Positions 7,892-15,980 are shown, numbered from the stretch's first letter. The stretch: DNA of 28,960 nt from Bacteroidota bacterium (GCA_023458215.1 JAEXAJ010000017.1:1-28960); one strand, 5' to 3'. Made by a program: numbers and translations. Notes: generated by a model not told the origin, from the sequence alone.

Positions 7892-8983
7892 ATGAAACAT
7901 ATAGTCTGTTTTCACCTTTTAAATGATTATAGTGGTAGTCCTAAAGTGTTAAATATGGTGCTGAAAGGCTTACTTGAAAAACATTATAAGGTTGATTTAA
8001 TAACTTCTCAAAAAGGAGGAGTATTGGATAAACTGAGTGGCTGCAAATATATAAAAAGATATAGTTATTCTTATACTTTTTCAAATAATTCTGTTGTTGC
8101 AATATTGCGGTACCTATATGTTCAGACTTATACATTTTTGTTTTCGATCCGTTATTTGTTTCAGAAAAACACCATTTTCTTATTAAATACTTTAATGCCT
8201 GTTGGACCAGCATTGGCAGGGAAAATGATGGGAAAAAAGGTCATTTATTACTATCACGAGAATGCTTTTGTTAAGGGACTTTTTTATAAGATATTAGCTT
8301 TTATGATGCAGTGCCTTGCCGATAAAGTTATTTGTGTTTCTGAATATCAGCATAGCTTTTTGAAACGAAAAAAACATGTAATAGTGATTCCCAATTCATT
8401 ATCTGTTGATTTTGAAAAACGCTGTAAAAAAAATCGTGTATTAGACAAAGATTATAAGACGATATTGATGTTGTCTTCATTGAAATTGTATAAAGGGACT
8501 TTAGAGTTTATCCAATTAGCTCAAAGATTACCCCAATATCATTTTGTATTAGTGATAAATGACACAAAAGAGAATGTTGATTTTTTTTGTTTAAAGTATA
8601 ATATTTTGTGTTGTAATAACTTAGAGATATGGGATAGACAATCGGATGTTATACCTTTTTATAACAAGGCTTCCATAGTTCTAAATCTTTCAAATAAGAA
8701 AGAAGTTGTTGAGACTTTTGGACTGACGGTATTGGAGGCTATGACGGCTGGAGTTCCAGTTATTGTGCCAACTGAAGGAGGTATTTCTGAATTAGTAGAA
8801 GATGGTGTTAATGGCTACAAAATAGATGTTCAAGATTTGGATAAAATTGAACAAACTATTATTCACATACTATCTGATAAACAATTGTATCATTCATTGA
8901 GTGAGAATGCACTAACACGTTCAAAGGACTATGATTATAATTCAATGATAAATAGGATCGATCAATTATTAAGAAGTATTTGA
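7892..8983 (+). CDS. Glycosyltransferase family 4
   Basis: A 363-residue GT4-type glycosyltransferase. The N-terminal half has HIVCFHLLNDYSGSPKVLNMVLKGL, a variant of the acceptor-domain glycine loop. After the interdomain hinge (VICVSEYQHSFLKRKKHVIVIPNSL) the C-terminal domain carries the E-x7-E region in ETFGLTVLEAMTAGVPVIVPTEGGISELV, the most recognisable nucleotide-sugar site of the family. It should work on the cytosolic side of the inner membrane, adding one residue to the lipid-linked unit. It lies 11 bases after the polymerase and 75 before the next glycosyltransferase, in the same direction. The sugar specificity is unknown. Confidence 0.85.
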   Translation: MKHIVCFHLLNDYSGSPKVLNMVLKGLLEKHYKVDLITSQKGGVLDKLSGCKYIKRYSYSYTFSNNSVVAILRYLYVQTYTFLFSIRYLFQKNTIFLLNTLMPVGPALAGKMMGKKVIYYYHENAFVKGLFYKILAFMMQCLADKVICVSEYQHSFLKRKKHVIVIPNSLSVDFEKRCKKNRVLDKDYKTILMLSSLKLYKGTLEFIQLAQRLPQYHFVLVINDTKENVDFFCLKYNILCCNNLEIWDRQSDVIPFYNKASIVLNLSNKKEVVETFGLTVLEAMTAGVPVIVPTEGGISELVEDGVNGYKIDVQDLDKIEQTIIHILSDKQLYHSLSENALTRSKDYDYNSMINRIDQLLRSI

Positions 8984-9058
8984 TTGCTAATGTAGAACAT
9001 TATATGTAGGTGAAGTTGTGAAAGTGAATAGGAAAGTAGTCATATAGTATTTTTATAA

Positions 9059-10135
9059 ATGAAAAATGTTTCAATCATAGGCACCGTAGGAGTACCTGCC
9101 AATTATGGTGGATTTGAATCTTTAGTTGAAAATATCATTAAGGATAAATTATCACAGGATATCCATTATACGGTTTATTGTAGTAGTAAAAATTATCCTC
9201 GAAAAATCATGTCTTATGAGGGCGCTGATTTAGAGTATGTTCCGTTGAATGCTAATGGTAGTCAGAGTATTTTATATGATATTGTTTCTTTGCTGAGAGC
9301 TACAAAAAGAAGCGATGTAATCCTTGTATTGGGCGTTTCTGGTTGTTGTTTTCTTCCTTTTTATCGCTTATTTACTCAAAAACGTTTAGTGATCAATATT
9401 GATGGCTTGGAACATCGTCGCGACAAGTGGGGAAAATGGACTAAGCGCTTCTTGAAGTTCTCGGAGCACATGGCGGTACAATATGGAGATGTGATAGTAG
9501 CAGACAATAAAGGCATTCAAGATTATGTAAAGGAAGAATACGGCAAGGATGCGGAGCTAATAGCTTATGGTGGTGATCATGTACTATGTGATATTCATGA
9601 TATAGAAAATGATATATTGAAAAAGTATACATTGAAGAGCCTTGATTATTCTTTTTCTCTTTGTAGAATAGAACCAGAAAATAATGTTCATATTACACTG
9701 GAAGCTTTTAAAAGAACTGGAAAAAACTTAGTCTTTGTAGGAAATTGGGAAAGAAGTTCTTACGGAAAAGATTTATTGGAAAATTATGGTAAATGTGGAA
9801 ACATACATCTACTTCCTCCAATATATGACTTGAATATTCTGAATGTTTTGAGGAGGCATTGCGCTTTTTATATACATGGGCATAGTGCTGGTGGTACAAA
9901 TCCATCATTAGTAGAGGCGATGTTTTTTCAAAAACCTATACTATCTTTTGATGTAGTTTATAATAGGGAGACTACAGAACAAAAAGCGAATTATTTCTCT
10001 ACAGTGGAGGAACTAATGGATTTATTGCAAATACCGTATTCTTCATTTCAAACTAATGCAAATGATATGATTGAGATAGCGCAAAGACTTTATCGATGGG
10101 AAGTAATAGCAAAACAATATGAGGCATTATATTAA
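9059..10135 (+). CDS. DUF1972/rhamnosyltransferase-like glycosyltransferase
   Basis: A 358-residue glycosyltransferase with the DUF1972 N-terminal domain: VSIIGTVGVPANYGGFESLVENI is the family signature, found in beta-1,4-rhamnosyltransferases such as Cps2T/WchF. Further family-like blocks are INIDGLEHRRDKWGKWTKRFLKFSE (about residues 111-135) and DNKGIQDYV. The C-terminal GT4 half contains HSAGGTNPSLVEAM in place of the usual E-x7-E opening. These enzymes often add the second sugar of a repeat unit. The gene is last among the sugar-handling genes and is followed 9 bases on by a small protein. Rhamnose as donor sugar is only an inference from the family. Confidence 0.82.
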   Translation: MKNVSIIGTVGVPANYGGFESLVENIIKDKLSQDIHYTVYCSSKNYPRKIMSYEGADLEYVPLNANGSQSILYDIVSLLRATKRSDVILVLGVSGCCFLPFYRLFTQKRLVINIDGLEHRRDKWGKWTKRFLKFSEHMAVQYGDVIVADNKGIQDYVKEEYGKDAELIAYGGDHVLCDIHDIENDILKKYTLKSLDYSFSLCRIEPENNVHITLEAFKRTGKNLVFVGNWERSSYGKDLLENYGKCGNIHLLPPIYDLNILNVLRRHCAFYIHGHSAGGTNPSLVEAMFFQKPILSFDVVYNRETTEQKANYFSTVEELMDLLQIPYSSFQTNANDMIEIAQRLYRWEVIAKQYEALY

Positions 10136-10144
10136 TTATGGAAA

Positions 10145-10390
10145 ATGAGAAAGCAGTCTGATAATACTATTAATTATAAAATTCTCGATACCCAGCGTAT
10201 CACCGACTACATATCTACTTCAGCCAATGAAGTATCTGTAGAAAACATAATCCTTTACTCTGGTGCTAACAAACTCCGTGTATACCCCGCTCTTTTCGAG
10301 TTAGAGCAGAGTGGTTGGCTAGAAGTAGTAGAGCGAGAGGAACTTGGAGCACCGTCCATTGTCCGAAAGAAGAGAAATGAAGATGAATGA
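10145..10390 (+). CDS. Small winged-helix-like protein at the end of the polysaccharide operon
   Basis: An 81-residue soluble protein with no signal peptide or membrane helix. The sequence ITDYISTSANEVSVENIILYSGANKLRVYPALFELEQSGWLEVVERE has the length and spacing of a winged helix-turn-helix: helix, short helix-turn-helix, then a beta wing ending in a basic tail. It loosely recalls the small winged-helix domain at the C-terminus of DprA, but that similarity is weak. The gene is 9 bases after the last glycosyltransferase and just before tandem terminators, so it is co-transcribed with the locus. It might be a regulator or an adaptor. The fold is an inference and the function unknown. Confidence 0.65.
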   Translation: MRKQSDNTINYKILDTQRITDYISTSANEVSVENIILYSGANKLRVYPALFELEQSGWLEVVEREELGAPSIVRKKRNEDE

Positions 10391-10391
10391 C

Positions 10392-10417
10392 AAGTAACAG
10401 CGGTTACTTTGTTTTTA
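10392..10417 (+). terminator. Intrinsic terminator 1 of the polysaccharide operon
   Basis: A perfect 7-base stem AAGTAAC / GTTACTT with an AGCG loop, followed by TGTTTTT. It starts two bases after the stop codon of the small winged-helix-like gene. Confidence 0.7.
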
Positions 10418-10421
10418 GGCG

Positions 10422-10464
10422 CAGCCGAAACTAATCCTTAGGGAATGGTTTCGGCTGTTTTGTT
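10422..10464 (+). terminator. Intrinsic terminator 2 of the polysaccharide operon
   Basis: A perfect 10-base stem CAGCCGAAAC / GTTTCGGCTG (10422-10431 and 10448-10457) followed by TTTTGTT. It lies directly behind terminator 1, giving a tandem stop that insulates the capsule locus from the next gene. Confidence 0.8.
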
Positions 10465-10533
10465 ATGCAGTAGAAGGAATTGGTAATGGATGTGTAATGT
10501 TGTGTTTATTAGATAATCTTTTATTATGGCTAC

Positions 10534-10562
10534 TTGTACTTGAAATTTAAATTGTATCTTTG
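10534..10562 (+). promoter_or_regulatory. Bacteroides-type promoter for the AAA-ATPase-like gene
   Basis: TTG at 10534-10536 and TATCTTTG at 10555-10562, spaced 18 bases, match the Bacteroides -33/-7 pattern. Downstream, GGAGGG at 10582-10587 is an unusually good ribosome binding site six bases before ATG 10593. Confidence 0.65.
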
Positions 10563-10592
10563 TAGTAGTTTGTTAAGTAATGGAGGGACAAT

Positions 10593-12170
10593 ATGGAACT
10601 GCAACAGAAACTTTATCCGATAGGGATACAAACCTTTTCGGAGCTAATAAGAAAGAATTATCTGTATATTGACAAGACGGAATATGTATATCGCATGACG
10701 CATTCCGCTTCTAAATATGTGTTTCTCAGCCGTCCGCGACGTTTTGGAAAGAGTTTGCTTACTTCTACGCTGCATAGTTACTTCGCAGGACAGAAGGAAC
10801 TGTTTGAAGGGCTTGCTATCGAAATGTTGGAATTGGAGTGGGTTCAATATCCGGTGCTGCACTTCGACATGAGTACCGCTAAACATGCTGACAAAGAGCG
10901 ACTGGAGCAAGAATTGAACCTTAAGCTTTTGAATTATGAGACTGTTTATGGACGTGCGGAAGGGGAGGTTAATCCAAACCAGCGTCTTCAAGGTTTGATA
11001 AAGCGTGCCTTCGCACAGACCGGCCGACAAGTAGTGGTGCTGATAGATGAATATGACGCTCCGTTGCTTGATGTGATACACGAAGAAAAGAATTTGCCAA
11101 TACTACGCAATGTGATGCGTAACTTTTATAGTCCGCTGAAGGCTTGTGATCCTTATCTGCGTTTCGTCTTTCTGACTGGCATCACTAAATTCTCGCAACT
11201 GAGTATCTTCAGTGAGTTGAATAATATAGAAAATATCAGTATGGACGAATCATACGCTGCTATCTGTGGCATTTCGGAGAATGAAATGTTATTGCAGATG
11301 GCAGATGATTTGGCGATATTGGCAGGGAAGATGCGGATTTCACGCGAGGAGATAGCAAACAAGCTAAAAGATAACTATGATGGTTATCATTTTACTTGGC
11401 CTTCTCCTGATATATATAATCCTTTTAGTTTGCTAACGGCTATGTCAAAAGGGAAGATTGATTCTTACTGGTTTGGCAGTGGTACGCCTACCTACTTGAT
11501 AGAGATGCTGAATAAATATGGCATTGTTCCGTCAAAAATAGGTGGAATTAATGCTTTAGCAGCTGATTTCGATGCGCCTACAGAACGGATGACAAGTATC
11601 ACTCCATTGCTTTATCAGAGTGGGTATGTTACTATTAAGAACTACGACGATATTACAGAACTCTATACGCTGGATATTCCTAACCGTGAAATTCGTATAG
11701 GATTGCTTCGCAGTTTGCTTCCGCATTATTTGCAAGGGAGTACAAGTTCTGGCAATACCACTGTGGCAATGATGTATGGTGCTATACGGCTGGGTGATAT
11801 GGATGGTGCTTTGCGCCTGTTGCAGGAATTCCTATCTACTGTTCCTTATTGTGATAATACAGATTATGAAGGTCATTATCAACAGATGTTCTACATTATT
11901 TTCAGTCTTCTTGGTTATTATGTGGATGTAGAAGTGCGTACTCCTCATGGTAGGGTGGATATGGTAATGCGTACGCAAACTACTCTTTACATTGTGGAAT
12001 TAAAGTTGAACAAGACTGCCGCAGCTATGAGTCAGATTGATTTGAAAAACTATCCTGAACGGTTTGCGTTGTGTGGGTTGCCTATAGTGAAGGTAGCAAT
12101 CAACTTTGATAGTGGATTGCATACATTAACAGATTGGAAGATAGATATAGAAAAATCCCATAAGATATAG
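10593..12170 (+). CDS. AAA-ATPase-like protein with C-terminal PD-(D/E)XK nuclease domain
   Basis: A 525-residue protein of the large Bacteroides family joining AAA-ATPase_like and PDDEXK_9 domains. The N-terminus (YPIGIQTFSELIRKNYLYIDKTEYV) is diagnostic. A variant Walker A, RPRRFGKS, lies at residues 47-54 and the Walker B LIDEYD at 151-156. At the C-terminus, D456 and E469-L470-K471 in a strand context give the D...ExK nuclease signature. The family occurs in many copies per genome, often next to mobile or capsule regions, and its role is unproven; defence or a selfish nuclease are both suggested. All key residues look intact. It stands alone with its own promoter, a strong Shine-Dalgarno and a terminator overlapping its stop codon. 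Confidence 0.88.
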   Translation: MELQQKLYPIGIQTFSELIRKNYLYIDKTEYVYRMTHSASKYVFLSRPRRFGKSLLTSTLHSYFAGQKELFEGLAIEMLELEWVQYPVLHFDMSTAKHADKERLEQELNLKLLNYETVYGRAEGEVNPNQRLQGLIKRAFAQTGRQVVVLIDEYDAPLLDVIHEEKNLPILRNVMRNFYSPLKACDPYLRFVFLTGITKFSQLSIFSELNNIENISMDESYAAICGISENEMLLQMADDLAILAGKMRISREEIANKLKDNYDGYHFTWPSPDIYNPFSLLTAMSKGKIDSYWFGSGTPTYLIEMLNKYGIVPSKIGGINALAADFDAPTERMTSITPLLYQSGYVTIKNYDDITELYTLDIPNREIRIGLLRSLLPHYLQGSTSSGNTTVAMMYGAIRLGDMDGALRLLQEFLSTVPYCDNTDYEGHYQQMFYIIFSLLGYYVDVEVRTPHGRVDMVMRTQTTLYIVELKLNKTAAAMSQIDLKNYPERFALCGLPIVKVAINFDSGLHTLTDWKIDIEKSHKI

Positions 12171-12187
12171 TCTTACGGGATTTTTTG
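12151..12187 (+). terminator. Intrinsic terminator overlapping the end of the AAA-ATPase-like gene
   Basis: A 15-base stem with one mismatch (12151-12165 with 12171-12185), loop TATAG, ending in T6. The left arm encodes the last residues of the protein and the stop codon lies in the loop. The A-rich left side could make it work in both directions, though the minus-strand gene ends at 12235. Confidence 0.75.
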
Positions 12188-12234
12188 CCTTAATTGGTCA
12201 CTTCTTTTTGTTGCTATATTCACTTTTTTTGCAG

Positions 12235-13443
12235 TTAGAACTTAATATCCAACTCTACGGGTAGTTTGCCTTGTGTCCACTTCGGACCTTCCTTTACTAA
12301 GCGTACTGCTTCCTGATCGGCTGACTTACACAAGCCTTTTACAATGGTTATGCGTTCGGGGTTTCCATCCTTGTCTATGTAGAAAGCAAGAGTCACAATT
12401 CCTTTCAAATCTTTACAGGTTTCGTCTGAAGGATGAATTAGACTGTCTTTCAGATATTTCTTGTATTCTGATTTACCGATTAAGGGTTTAGGTACCCGAT
12501 ATGCATTTGCTATTGCATGGGCTGCTGCTGAAGAGCCTTTTTTATTTCTTCTCGTTGCTCCATTAGCCACTATTGTCGTTTCCTCAAGTTTCTGCGGATC
12601 TTCTCTCATGGCAATCAACATGTTATTCCCAGTGTCAACTGATAGTACGACAGGTTCATAACCTATAAATTCTGCTCTCAGTTCGGCAGAGTTTTGGGGG
12701 ATTTTTAATTCAAACTGCCCCTTTGCATTGGTAAAGGTAGCAAAATTGGTTCCTATTACAGACACTACTGCTCCAATCATGGGTTCGTTATGTTCGTCCA
12801 CTACTTTCCCTTTCACAAGATTCTTTCCGGCTATTACTATTTGTTTGGAAGTTTCGGCTGGCGAAGCCATCATAACAGCAACAGGTTCTTTGGTATCCAT
12901 AGTAACTACGGTAATATCTGTATCGGCTGCCACTTCTTCTGCATCTTCCATCATCGTCTCTTCTATTTCTACCACTGCGGCCGGAGCTTGCTGCACATGT
13001 TTGGTCTGTGCTAATACTTTGGAAGTGGTCTTCTTAATTTCTGCCGTAGGAGCATTCGTAACATCGGAAATGCTCCTGATATTGGTTGTATCGCTATTCC
13101 TTAATGTATCATCTTCAGAAGGGGCTGCAGCAAGTACTTCTTCTTCAAAAAGTACGGATGGCATCGCTTCTTCGCCTTTCATAAACAGGAAATAACTGCT
13201 GATGCCGACTCCCAATGCCAAACATGCAGCTACACTCCAACTTACTGCCCTGCGGAATCTCACTTTTGAGGTGCGTGCCGAAACTTGCCGGCGCAGTTGT
13301 TCCAGCCGGTGTTCATGATTCCCTTCCACCTGCTGATATCCATCCATAGCGTCGGCAAGGAAAGGATCTTGCATCGACTCTTTTTCGAGCCGGTGTGCTT
13401 CTTTTCCTTTGCGCAGTCCTTTTATGTAATCCGATAGTTTCAT
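12235..13443 (-). CDS. Anti-sigma-like membrane protein with CarboxypepD and TonB-C domains
   Basis: A 402-residue protein in four parts: a cytosolic N-terminal region (1-65) beginning MKLSDYIKGLRKGKEAHRLEKESMQDPFLADAMDGYQ, one membrane helix (about 66-88), a long low-complexity periplasmic stretch, a CarboxypepD_reg-like domain (about 210-280; GKVVDEHNEPMIGAVV and GYEPV), and a TonB C-terminal domain (about 323-402). Its start codon overlaps the stop of the upstream ECF sigma gene (ATGA), so translation is probably coupled. I infer that the cytosolic part holds the sigma factor and the periplasmic domains sense or transmit an envelope signal. The N-terminus is not a canonical FecR or RseA domain, so the anti-sigma role rests on topology and context. 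The TonB-C domain could alternatively make it an accessory energy transducer. Confidence 0.8.
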   Translation of the reverse strand: MKLSDYIKGLRKGKEAHRLEKESMQDPFLADAMDGYQQVEGNHEHRLEQLRRQVSARTSKVRFRRAVSWSVAACLALGVGISSYFLFMKGEEAMPSVLFEEEVLAAAPSEDDTLRNSDTTNIRSISDVTNAPTAEIKKTTSKVLAQTKHVQQAPAAVVEIEETMMEDAEEVAADTDITVVTMDTKEPVAVMMASPAETSKQIVIAGKNLVKGKVVDEHNEPMIGAVVSVIGTNFATFTNAKGQFELKIPQNSAELRAEFIGYEPVVLSVDTGNNMLIAMREDPQKLEETTIVANGATRRNKKGSSAAAHAIANAYRVPKPLIGKSEYKKYLKDSLIHPSDETCKDLKGIVTLAFYIDKDGNPERITIVKGLCKSADQEAVRLVKEGPKWTQGKLPVELDIKF

Positions 13444-14009
13444 GGGGCTTGCTTCTTGATACAGTTCTTTAAATTTCGCTTTCCGTTCTGGATAAAGCTT
13501 TTCACATTATTCAGAGAAAATCCGGTTTGCTCAGCCACGTCGGCATACGACATTTCTTGTAGGAAGAAACAGGTAATGCTGGCTCGTTGGTCTTCGGGCA
13601 GCTTCTCTAAACAACGATGCAGTGCCTGAAGTTGTTCTTCCGTACTTTCCTCTTCACATAATAGATGCAAAAATTCGTCGGATTCCATAACATTGACGTT
13701 ATAATCCAGCAGAATTTCTTTGTTTTCTTTTCGCAGCAGTTGCAGGCAATGGTTCTTTGCCACCCGGTAGAGCCAGGGCTTGAAAGCCGTGATCTCATAA
13801 TTGGCCAGTTTCGGCAGCAGGTCTTCAAACAATTGCATGACTGCTTCCTGGGCACGGTCTTCGTCTTGTAGATATTTCAGGCAAAGACCATACAATAACG
13901 GTATATATCGGTTATATAACTCCCCGAAATATTCCGTGTCTCCGGATTTTGTGTAGTGTGCCAGCAACTCTTCATCCGAAAGCTTCGATATGTTCTTTCT
14001 GAAAAACAA
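13440..14009 (-). CDS. ECF-type RNA polymerase sigma factor
   Basis: A sigma-70 family ECF factor with region 2 (YFGELYNRYIPLLYGLCLKYLQDEDRAQEAVMQLFEDLL, then FKPWLYRVAKNHCLQLLRK) and region 4 (LEKLPEDQRASITCFFLQEMSYADVAEQTGFSLNNVKSFIQNGKRNL). No ATG lies near the expected start. A GTG at 14042 would give 200 residues, but a promoter-like -7 box sits at 14028-14035 inside that extension. I therefore prefer TTG 14009, giving MFFRKNISKLSDEELL, the usual opening of Bacteroides ECF factors and 189 residues. The gene overlaps its anti-sigma-like partner by 4 bases and is divergent from the vWA gene, a likely target. Autoregulation is plausible but unproven. Confidence 0.88.
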   Translation of the reverse strand: MFFRKNISKLSDEELLAHYTKSGDTEYFGELYNRYIPLLYGLCLKYLQDEDRAQEAVMQLFEDLLPKLANYEITAFKPWLYRVAKNHCLQLLRKENKEILLDYNVNVMESDEFLHLLCEEESTEEQLQALHRCLEKLPEDQRASITCFFLQEMSYADVAEQTGFSLNNVKSFIQNGKRNLKNCIKKQAP

Positions 14010-14027
14010 GTACGATACTTTTGCCTC

Positions 14028-14060
14028 CAAAGATAGGAACACTCCTTGTAAACAGCAACT
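14028..14060 (-). promoter_or_regulatory. Bacteroides-type promoter for the ECF sigma gene
   Basis: On the minus strand, TATCTTTG (14028-14035) matches the -7 box, and TTG lies about 20 bases upstream near 14056-14058. Transcription would begin about 14021, only a dozen bases before the preferred TTG start. It is a housekeeping-type promoter rather than an evident ECF site. Confidence 0.5.
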
Positions 14061-14165
14061 CTGAAAAGAAAAATAAAAAATATTCGTGTGCTTTTATGGA
14101 ATCCGATGGAAAACCGCATCTCTATAGTAAAAGCAGAATTTACATCACATTTAAAATTTATAGTT

Positions 14166-15980
14166 ATGAAAACTTTTCAAACCAAAGTAACAGTGCTTGC
14201 CACAGCACTTATCTTTATTGTAATAACCGCAGTATGGGCACAAGTTTCCGAAGTGAGCGGAGTAGTCAAGGACGCATCAGACGGTTCGCCGGTTATCGGA
14301 TGCACGGTACAGGTATTAGGAACTTCCCGTGCTACTATGACTGATTTGGAAGGGCGTTATTCCATCAAAGTCAGCAAAGGAGAAACTTTAGTATTCCAGT
14401 TTGTCGGTTACCTCCCCGTGACGGAAGTCGTAAAATCGTCCGTACTCAATGTAAAACTTCAACCCGATTCGCTTCTGTTTGAAGAAGAATGTGTTGCTGT
14501 AGGCTACGCGAATCCGGTGGCTAGCTGTAAACGAATGGTTGCCAGTATTTCCTATGAAGTTCCTAATACCGAAGAATATAAATCCATTCAGGAAAACGGC
14601 TTCAAACAAGTGAAACAGGATCCGCTCTCCACCTTCTCTATTGACGTGGATGCAGCCTCTTACAGCAACATGCGCCGTTACCTCAACCAAGGCGAAATGC
14701 CTCCTGCTGATGCCATCCGTACGGAAGAACTCGTTAACTACTTTACTTATAACTACCCACAACCCACCGGCAAAGACCCTGTGAAGATTACCACCGAAGT
14801 AGGCAACTGCCCTTGGGAAGCAGCACACCGCCTGGTACGCATCGGACTGAAAGCACGTGAAATCCCCTCCGATCATCTGCCAGCCTCCAACCTGGTATTC
14901 CTGATTGATGTTTCCGGTTCCATGTATGGACCCACCCGACTGGATTTAGTAATTTCCTCACTAAAACTTCTTGTCGATAATCTTCGTGAGAAAGACCGTG
15001 TAGCTATCGTTACTTATTCAGGAAATGCCGGTTTAGCATTACCGTCTACACAAGGCAACGATAAACAAAAAATCAAAGAAGCCCTCGAAGACTTAAGTGC
15101 CGGAGGTTCTACCGCCGGAGGTGAAGGCATTCAACTAGCCTACAAGATTGCCCGACAAAACTTCATGCCTAACGGCAACAACCGTATCATTCTTTGTACC
15201 GACGGCGACTTCAACGTAGGTGTTTCTTCCGAAGAAGGTCTTCAAAAACTCATTGAAAAAGAACGCAAATCGGGAGTGTTCCTTACAGTACTAGCCTACG
15301 GAATGGGTAACTACAAAGACAACCTGGTGCAAACATTAGCTGAAAAAGGCAATGGTAACCATGCCTACATTGACAATCTTCAGGAAGCTAACCGCGTATT
15401 GGTTAATGAATTCGGAGCCACCATGCACACCATAGCCAAGGATGTGAAACTTCAAGTAGAGTTCAATCCCTCACAAGTTCAAGCCTATCGGTTGATTGGT
15501 TATGAGAGCCGTTTGCTCGAAGATGAAGATTTTAATAATGATGCCAAGGACGCCGGAGAGATGGGAGCAGGGCATACCGTGACTGCTTTCTACGAAGTAA
15601 TCCCCGCAGGTGTAAATTCCAATTATGCAGGGAAGGTAGACGATCTTAAATATCAGAAGACCAAAGAAACCTTAGCAACCTCCACCGGTTCAAAAGAATT
15701 ATTGACCGTGAAACTTCGCTATAAAGCTCCTGATGGCGACGTAAGCAAAAAGATTGAACTCCCTTTGGTAGATTCAAAGAATGATAATGTATCTCCTGAT
15801 TTTCGTTTTGCTTCGGCAGTAGCCATGTTCGGGCAATTGCTTCGTGATTCGGAGTATATTGGAAATGGAAGCTATAATAAGGTAATCAGTCTTGCCAAAC
15901 AAGGGTTGAATAATGATGAGAAAGGATATAGAAGAGAGTTTATCCGCTTGGTAGAATCGGCTAAAGGATTGGCAGAATAA
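14166..15980 (+). CDS. Exported von Willebrand factor A (YfbK-like) protein with CarboxypepD domain
   Basis: A 604-residue protein. ATG 14166 begins a clear signal peptide (MKTFQTKVTVLATALIFIVITAVWAQ); an in-frame ATG at 14088 would bury it. A CarboxypepD_reg-like module (about 28-100; GVVKDASDGSPVIGC and FVGYLPV) is followed by a SusC-like EECVAVGYANPVAS. A vWA N-terminal domain then begins near DPLSTFSIDVDAASYSNMRRYL. The vWA MIDAS motif DVSGS is at 248-252, with TDGDFNVG near 346, and a YfbK-type C-terminal domain closes it. Metal-dependent protein binding in the periplasm or at the surface is likely. It is divergent from the ECF sigma/anti-sigma-like pair and shares the CarboxypepD module with the latter, so it may be a target or partner. 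The exact role is unknown. Confidence 0.88.
   Translation: MKTFQTKVTVLATALIFIVITAVWAQVSEVSGVVKDASDGSPVIGCTVQVLGTSRATMTDLEGRYSIKVSKGETLVFQFVGYLPVTEVVKSSVLNVKLQPDSLLFEEECVAVGYANPVASCKRMVASISYEVPNTEEYKSIQENGFKQVKQDPLSTFSIDVDAASYSNMRRYLNQGEMPPADAIRTEELVNYFTYNYPQPTGKDPVKITTEVGNCPWEAAHRLVRIGLKAREIPSDHLPASNLVFLIDVSGSMYGPTRLDLVISSLKLLVDNLREKDRVAIVTYSGNAGLALPSTQGNDKQKIKEALEDLSAGGSTAGGEGIQLAYKIARQNFMPNGNNRIILCTDGDFNVGVSSEEGLQKLIEKERKSGVFLTVLAYGMGNYKDNLVQTLAEKGNGNHAYIDNLQEANRVLVNEFGATMHTIAKDVKLQVEFNPSQVQAYRLIGYESRLLEDEDFNNDAKDAGEMGAGHTVTAFYEVIPAGVNSNYAGKVDDLKYQKTKETLATSTGSKELLTVKLRYKAPDGDVSKKIELPLVDSKNDNVSPDFRFASAVAMFGQLLRDSEYIGNGSYNKVISLAKQGLNNDEKGYRREFIRLVESAKGLAE

Noticed and set aside
12728..13195. 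155-codon open frame on the plus strand
   Set aside because: It lies opposite the anti-sigma-like gene, is rich in Ser, Thr and Val as expected for the antisense of that low-complexity region, and has no recognisable domain.
14388..14876. 162-codon open frame on the minus strand
   Set aside because: It is antisense to the vWA gene, which has clear domains and a signal peptide.
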